Shown here: positions 7,039 through 10,125 of the stretch, piece by piece | Layout: the number at the start of each line of letters is the position of its first letter | Numbering within the stretch: position 1 is the first letter of the stretch | Source: Alphaproteobacteria bacterium | Lineage (GTDB): Bacteria > Pseudomonadota > Alphaproteobacteria > SMXP01 | Assembly (NCBI GenBank): GCA_028280675.1 | Contig: JANQLI010000293.1 | Location: 1-10,125, forward strand | Length of the DNA: 10,125 nucleotides | Reading direction: 5' to 3' | Translations under genes and position numbers: made by a program | Notes under the pieces: generated by a model | What the model saw: the letters and a program-made list of their open reading frames with translations, nothing else | Told to the model about the DNA's origin: nothing | The model's database searches: none

Positions 7039-7088
7039 GCCATAATCCAAGACAAACTAAATATACCTATTTTATCAGGGGTTATGGC
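7039..7088. repeat. Inverted repeat, candidate upstream activator site
   Basis: GCCATAATCC (7039-7048) and GGGTTATGGC (7079-7088) are inverted copies with 9 of 10 positions matching, separated by 30 bp of AT-rich DNA. They lie about 150-200 bp before the predicted sigma-54 start site, a normal place for an enhancer. The hairpin has no T-tract after it, so it is unlikely to be the terminator of the hemA transcript. Confidence 0.5.
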
Positions 7089-7132
7089 ATGTGAGATCGC
7101 GTTTTTGGGTATTCTTTGAGTGCATCTTATAA

Positions 7133-7153
7133 AGTGTCAGGATTATTAACACT
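7133..7153. promoter_or_regulatory. Dyad AGTGT-N11-ACACT, candidate enhancer-binding site
   Basis: Perfect 5 bp arms, AGTGT (7133-7137) and ACACT (7149-7153), are separated by 11 bp. The TGT-N11-ACA core is of the type bound by dimeric sigma-54 activators. It lies about 87-107 bp before the predicted start site at about 7240. Short arms make chance possible. Confidence 0.3.
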
Positions 7154-7213
7154 CGCGGTTCATTCGTTAAATGGTTAATATGTAAGCCATTGAAATATAT
7201 AAGAATCCTATTA

Positions 7214-7229
7214 TGGCACAGAATTTGTA
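7214..7229 (+). promoter_or_regulatory. Sigma-54 (-24/-12) promoter candidate
   Basis: TGGCACAGAATTTGTA matches the RpoN consensus TGGCAC-N5-TTGCW, with GG and the downstream G at exactly the right spacing. The only departure is GT instead of GC at the -12 element. The predicted start site is about 7240, giving a leader of about 58 bases. The -24 half is perfect. Confidence 0.55.
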
Positions 7230-7297
7230 TTATTTGTTTTAAATCTTAGGAATCGCGCGTATTGTAGTTAGGTAATTTTTCGGGGAATTGAACAATT

Positions 7298-8128
7298 ATG
7301 GCGACATTTAAAAGCCTCATCATCATCGCCAGTGTTGCCATTGGCATGACGGCTGCCGCAAGTTCAGCGCATGCGACCCTCTTTATCTTTGATAATAATG
7401 ACGTATCTGCGCCGGACGTTATTGATCCAGGAACGTTCTTTGCTGGAAATTATTCTGTCAATGTCACAGCGGGTGCTAGTCGCATTTCGCTGAACGACCA
7501 ACCGTCATTTAACAGAACAACACAAACGGAGCCGCGTCGCGTTATCCAAGATCTTTCCCCCATTCATGCTGGTCTTGGTGTTTTACCCTCAGGATTTGAT
7601 CAAGGACCGCAAACACAGTTGCCTAATGGTATCCAAGATCTTTTATCTGTTCAGACTTTGCCTAATCCTAATGTTTTACCTTCCTCTTGCCCTAATAACT
7701 CTGGCACGGATAACCTTGAAGGCAGTACAGGTAATGACGGAGAGTGTGATGAGATTCTCTTTTTTGATTTTGATGAGATCTTATTCATTGACAGATTGAT
7801 CATGAATGATGGTGATGGTGGGACTCACCAAGAGTTTTTTGATGGTGTAGATGATAGCGATGATTTTGACATTTACGTCAGCATTGATGGCGACACCTAC
7901 ACACGTTTACTAAACGAAATTACGCCAGGCGCCGGGACTGACAATGAAACAATCGTTGTCAACACCACGACTCAATACTTAGCAGTTGTCGCGGATGGCG
8001 ATGGTGACAGTGGTTATGTGGAAGCCGCAGAAGTTTCTGAGGCTGATGTTCCAGAACCAGCAGCTCTTGCGTTGATCGGATTTGGTCTTCTCGGTATGGG
8101 CGCCATGCGCCGCCGCCGGAATGCATAA
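7298..8128 (+). CDS. PEP-CTERM sorting domain protein
   Basis: A 276-residue exported protein. An N-terminal signal peptide ends near SSAHA (cleavage after about Ala26). The C-terminus has the full exosortase signal: VPEP at 251-254, a hydrophobic helix (AALALIGFGLLGMGAM) and a terminal RRRR (271-274). The protein should be exported, processed by an exosortase and delivered to the surface or matrix. Residues 151-245 look like a discoidin-like beta domain (DEILFFDFDEILF, FDIYVSIDGDTYTRL, YVEAAEV) with Asp-rich loops (NDGDGG, ADGDGDSG) that could bind calcium. Residues 83 onward hold an imperfect 29-residue tandem repeat (IQDLS...VLPSG / IQDLL...VLPSS). Cys131 and Cys150 are the only cysteines. 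It is monocistronic, and its DNA is AT-richer than neighbouring genes. No exosortase is in the window. Confidence 0.93.
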   Translation: MATFKSLIIIASVAIGMTAAASSAHATLFIFDNNDVSAPDVIDPGTFFAGNYSVNVTAGASRISLNDQPSFNRTTQTEPRRVIQDLSPIHAGLGVLPSGFDQGPQTQLPNGIQDLLSVQTLPNPNVLPSSCPNNSGTDNLEGSTGNDGECDEILFFDFDEILFIDRLIMNDGDGGTHQEFFDGVDDSDDFDIYVSIDGDTYTRLLNEITPGAGTDNETIVVNTTTQYLAVVADGDGDSGYVEAAEVSEADVPEPAALALIGFGLLGMGAMRRRRNA

Positions 8129-8152
8129 GCGAATTTAAATATACGTTTCGGT

Positions 8153-8181
8153 AAAGGGCGGTTCTTCGGAGCCGCCTTTTT
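8153..8181 (+). terminator. Rho-independent terminator with UUCG tetraloop
   Basis: A 12-position stem (8153-8164 with 8169-8180, including two G-U pairs) is capped by the very stable C(UUCG)G tetraloop, with GGCGG/CCGCC as its core, and ends in a run of five T. It lies 24 bp after the PEP-CTERM stop and isolates that gene from what follows. Confidence 0.92.
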
Positions 8182-8208
8182 CTTTGGGTCAATTGGAAGG
8201 TCATCATA

Positions 8209-8313
8209 ATGAGGGGTTATCCACAAAATTCTTCTGCCAAGGTTTGCCGGTCTCTGGCACTCCCAATCAAGATATGGTACAAGCCGCTCGTCACGGCGGA
8301 ATATGAGCAATAA
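8209..8313 (+). CDS. Possible small protein, 34 residues (weak)
   Basis: ATG 8209 is preceded 8 bp upstream by a good GGAAGG ribosome-binding site (8195-8200) and opens a frame to TAA at 8311-8313. The product is short and basic (MRGYPQNSSAKVCRS, later IKIWYKPLVTAEYEQ), with no signal peptide, membrane helix or known motif. The ribosome-binding site is better than those of several real genes here, but a frame this short is expected by chance. I do not recognise it. Confidence 0.2.
   Translation: MRGYPQNSSAKVCRSLALPIKIWYKPLVTAEYEQ
8217..8225 (+). promoter_or_regulatory. Perfect DnaA-box 9-mer
   Basis: TTATCCACA is identical to the high-affinity E. coli DnaA box. It is a single copy with no second consensus box noticed nearby and no AT-rich unwinding element, so it is not an origin by itself. 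It could titrate DnaA or regulate a neighbour. Confidence 0.35.
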
Positions 8314-8478
8314 GACCGAACGATTGAGGCCTTCATATACAGAGATGGAATGCTAGCGAGGATAGCCAAAGAGGCTCAATCCAGGTCGCAGAGAGTCGCT
8401 AAAAACATTTGAAATCAATATGTTGAGTCACCATTCTCAAGTGTCACGTGATGTTGGTGATAGTAAAAGGGTAATGAC

Positions 8479-9756
8479 ATGGAAAGCTTTTTTACCGCAG
8501 ATTTGAAATCTGCCGATCCGGATATCTTTGACGCAATTGGCAAAGAATATGACCGTCAGCAGAACCAGGTCGAGCTGATCGCTTCCGAAAACATTGTTTC
8601 AAAAGCGGTATTGCAAGCTATGGGCACCGCACTCACAAATAAATATGCGGAAGGCTATCCTGCCCGCCGTTATTACGGCGGCTGCGAATATGTTGATGTT
8701 GCTGAGGATATTGCCATTGACCGGGCGAAAAAGCTTTTCAATTGCGGTTTTGCCAATGTCCAGCCGCACTCAGGATCACAAGCGAACCAAGGCGCCATGA
8801 TGGCGATGACGAAGCCGGGGGAAACGATCCTTGGCATGAGCCTGGCCGCCGGGGGGCATCTGACCCATGGTGCAGCTCCAAATCAATCTGGGAAATGGTT
8901 TCATGCGGTTCAGTATGGTGTGCGTAAGGACGACCATCTGATTGACTTTGATGAAGTCGAAGCCTTGGCCAAGCAGCACCAGCCGAAGGTGATTATCGCT
9001 GGCGGGTCGGCCTATCCACGCGAAATTGATTTTGCCAAATTCCGCGCGATCGCTGATGAGGTTGGAGCGTATTTAATGGTGGATATGGCGCACTTTGCCG
9101 GTCTTGTTGCCGCTGGTGTCCATCCAAATCCCCTGGAATGGGCGGATGTCGCAACCACCACGACCCATAAAACATTGCGCGGCCCTCGCGGCGGGATGAT
9201 CCTCACCAACAACGAAGAGCTGGCCAAGAAGATCAACTCTGCGATTTTCCCTGGTATTCAGGGTGGGCCCTTGATGCATGTGATTGCTGCAAAAGCTGTT
9301 GCGTTCGGTGAAGCCCTGACACCTGCTTTCAAAGCCTATGCTGAGCGTGTTGTTGCAAATGCGAATGCCCTGGCAACCACACTTTCGGAAAATGGTGTGG
9401 ATCTTGTCTCAGGTGGAACGGACACACATCTGGCGCTTCTTGATTTGCGCCCAAAAGGGGTCACGGGGAAGGATGCTGAAGCGAGCTTGGAGCGCGCACA
9501 TATCACATGCAATAAAAATGCGATCCCATTCGATCCAGAAAAACCGTTTGTGACCTCTGGCTTACGGGTTGGCTCACCTGCGGCAACCACACGCGGATTT
9601 GGTATTGATGAATTCACGCGAGTCGGTGAATTGATGGTTGAAGTGCTTGACGGACTTGCCGCAAATGCTGACGATAATGGTGTGGTGGAAGCACGTGTGC
9701 GTGATACAGTTACGGACCTGTGTGGTCGCTTCCCTATCTATCAGTACGGAGACTAA
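8479..9756 (+). CDS. glyA: Serine hydroxymethyltransferase
   Basis: A 425-residue cytoplasmic PLP enzyme that interconverts serine and glycine with tetrahydrofolate, supplying one-carbon units. Lys231 in TTTTHKTLRGPRGG is the PLP lysine. Asp202 and His205 (VDMAHFAGLVA) contact the cofactor. ELIASEN (32-38), KYAEGYPARRYYGG (55-68) and NVQPHSGSQAN (93-103) are classic SHMT signatures, and GLRVGSPAATTRGF near the C-terminus is typical. The length is normal. ATG 8479 follows AAAAGGG (8465-8471) at 7 bp. nrdR begins 6 bp after the stop, the common alphaproteobacterial order, so the two are likely one transcript. Glycine made here is also a substrate of the HemA encoded upstream, though on a separate transcript. 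Confidence 0.98.
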   Translation: MESFFTADLKSADPDIFDAIGKEYDRQQNQVELIASENIVSKAVLQAMGTALTNKYAEGYPARRYYGGCEYVDVAEDIAIDRAKKLFNCGFANVQPHSGSQANQGAMMAMTKPGETILGMSLAAGGHLTHGAAPNQSGKWFHAVQYGVRKDDHLIDFDEVEALAKQHQPKVIIAGGSAYPREIDFAKFRAIADEVGAYLMVDMAHFAGLVAAGVHPNPLEWADVATTTTHKTLRGPRGGMILTNNEELAKKINSAIFPGIQGGPLMHVIAAKAVAFGEALTPAFKAYAERVVANANALATTLSENGVDLVSGGTDTHLALLDLRPKGVTGKDAEASLERAHITCNKNAIPFDPEKPFVTSGLRVGSPAATTRGFGIDEFTRVGELMVEVLDGLAANADDNGVVEARVRDTVTDLCGRFPIYQYGD

Positions 9757-9762
9757 GAACAT

Positions 9763-10125
9763 ATGAAATGCCCGTTCTGCAGCAGCGACGATACGCAAGT
9801 CAAAGATTCCCGTCCCGCCGAAGATGGTGTGGCGATCCGCCGCCGCCGTCATTGCCCTGCGTGCGGTGCGCGTTTTACCACCTTTGAGCGCGTGCAATTG
9901 CGCGAACTGGTAGTGGTGAAAAATAATGGCCGCCGGGCTGCTTTTGATCGGGATAAATTGATGCGTTCTGTTCAGATTGCACTCCGCAAACGGCCAGTTG
10001 ACCCGGATCGGGTAGAACGCATGGTCACCGGCCTGGTGCGCCGGCTTGAGAGCATGGGGGAAACCGATATTCCATCAAGCATGATCGGGGAGCTGGTGAT
10101 GGAGGGACTGAGTACGCTCGATGAT
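9763..10125 (+). CDS. nrdR: Transcriptional repressor NrdR, 3'-truncated by window edge
   Basis: The first 121 codons of NrdR, the nucleotide-sensing repressor of ribonucleotide reductase genes; the family is about 150 residues, so about 30 or more are missing beyond the window. An N-terminal zinc ribbon has MKCPFC (Cys3, Cys6) and CPAC (Cys31, Cys34), with the basic run RRRRH just before the second pair and RFTTFER after it. The ATP-cone domain begins about residue 49 (LVVVKNNGRRAAFDRDKL) and continues to the edge. ATG 9763 encodes the near-invariant MKCPFC start. A GGAG (9748-9751) inside the glyA end can serve as ribosome-binding site. Co-transcribed with glyA; riboflavin genes often follow in relatives. 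Confidence 0.96.
   Translation, partial: MKCPFCSSDDTQVKDSRPAEDGVAIRRRRHCPACGARFTTFERVQLRELVVVKNNGRRAAFDRDKLMRSVQIALRKRPVDPDRVERMVTGLVRRLESMGETDIPSSMIGELVMEGLSTLDD

Larger units (their letters stand above)
6982..7297. other. AT-rich control region upstream of the PEP-CTERM gene
   Basis: This 316 bp gap has no credible ORF or RNA gene. It is clearly AT-richer than its flanks. It holds three dyads (7039-7088, 7133-7153, and a short AATGG/CCATT pair at 7170-7191), a near-consensus sigma-54 promoter (7214-7229), and a ribosome-binding site GGGGAA (7282-7287) 10 bp before the ATG. The arrangement of distal dyads, then a -24/-12 element, then a short leader looks like an activator-dependent promoter. 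Confidence 0.7.
8182..8478. other. Gap between PEP-CTERM terminator and glyA
   Basis: About 300 bp with no recognised gene. It contains a perfect DnaA-box 9-mer (8217-8225), a possible 34-codon ORF (8209-8313), and a nested inverted repeat in the likely glyA leader: TAGCGA (8354-8359) with TCGCTA (8396-8401), enclosing AGCC/GGCT at 8364-8376. I see no glycine, SAM or tetrahydrofolate riboswitch consensus and no convincing -35/-10 pair. The glyA promoter must lie here. Confidence 0.6.

Noticed and set aside
7039..7088. Terminator of the hemA transcript formed by the 10 bp inverted repeat
   Set aside because: The loop is 30 bases and no T-tract follows the second arm.
6982..7297. A tRNA, small RNA or CRISPR-like array in the AT-rich gap
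   Set aside because: No T-loop sequence, cloverleaf pairing or regularly spaced repeats; the dyads fit protein-binding sites better.
8014..8310. Minus-strand 98-codon frame across the end of the PEP-CTERM gene
   Set aside because: It runs through the conserved PEP-CTERM signal and the UUCG terminator, and its sequence shows no domain.
8182..8478. Glycine, SAM or tetrahydrofolate riboswitch upstream of glyA
   Set aside because: None of the conserved core sequences I know for these aptamers is visible.
9574..9897. Minus-strand 107-codon frame across the glyA/nrdR junction
   Set aside because: It is antisense to two certain genes, with low-quality composition and no recognisable domain.

Overview
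The window reads as chromosomal DNA of an alphaproteobacterium. Three things point that way: a C4-pathway 5-aminolevulinate synthase, a glyA-nrdR gene pair, and an LdtR-like MarR regulator. Base composition is moderate and there are no insertion sequences, tRNAs, rRNAs or CRISPR arrays. I cannot fix the genus. The single PEP-CTERM protein shows that an exosortase system should exist elsewhere in the genome.

Layout. (1) 1-977 is the 3' part of an unrecognised beta-rich protein. (2) 1125-1631 is an LdtR-like MarR regulator that ends in a strong intrinsic terminator. (3) 1685-4040 is a small oxyanion-resistance block: a chrA chromate transporter on the minus strand, facing away from an arsR-arsC pair whose genes overlap by 4 bp. 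The ArsR has the C-terminal CC...C arrangement of arsenite sensors, yet no arsenite efflux gene is present here. (4) 4037-4576 (minus) is a three-EF-hand lipoprotein whose stop codon overlaps that of arsC. (5) 4687-5442 is a glycerophosphodiester phosphodiesterase. (6) 5524-6981 is hemA plus a small gene resembling DUF6898, 3 bp apart. (7) 6982-8181 is a PEP-CTERM gene with a 316 bp upstream region holding a near-consensus sigma-54 promoter and two dyads where an enhancer would sit; it ends in a UUCG-loop terminator. (8) 8182-8478 is a gap with a perfect DnaA-box 9-mer and a possible 34-codon ORF. (9) 8479-10125 is glyA followed closely by nrdR, which runs off the window.

Most genes are housekeeping or familiar accessory genes. 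I do not see a clearly new multigene system. The best leads are the sigma-54-type control region of the PEP-CTERM gene, the ArsR-ArsC/ChrA pairing without an arsenite pump, and promoters that appear to abut the start codons of arsR and the phosphodiesterase gene, suggesting leaderless mRNAs.
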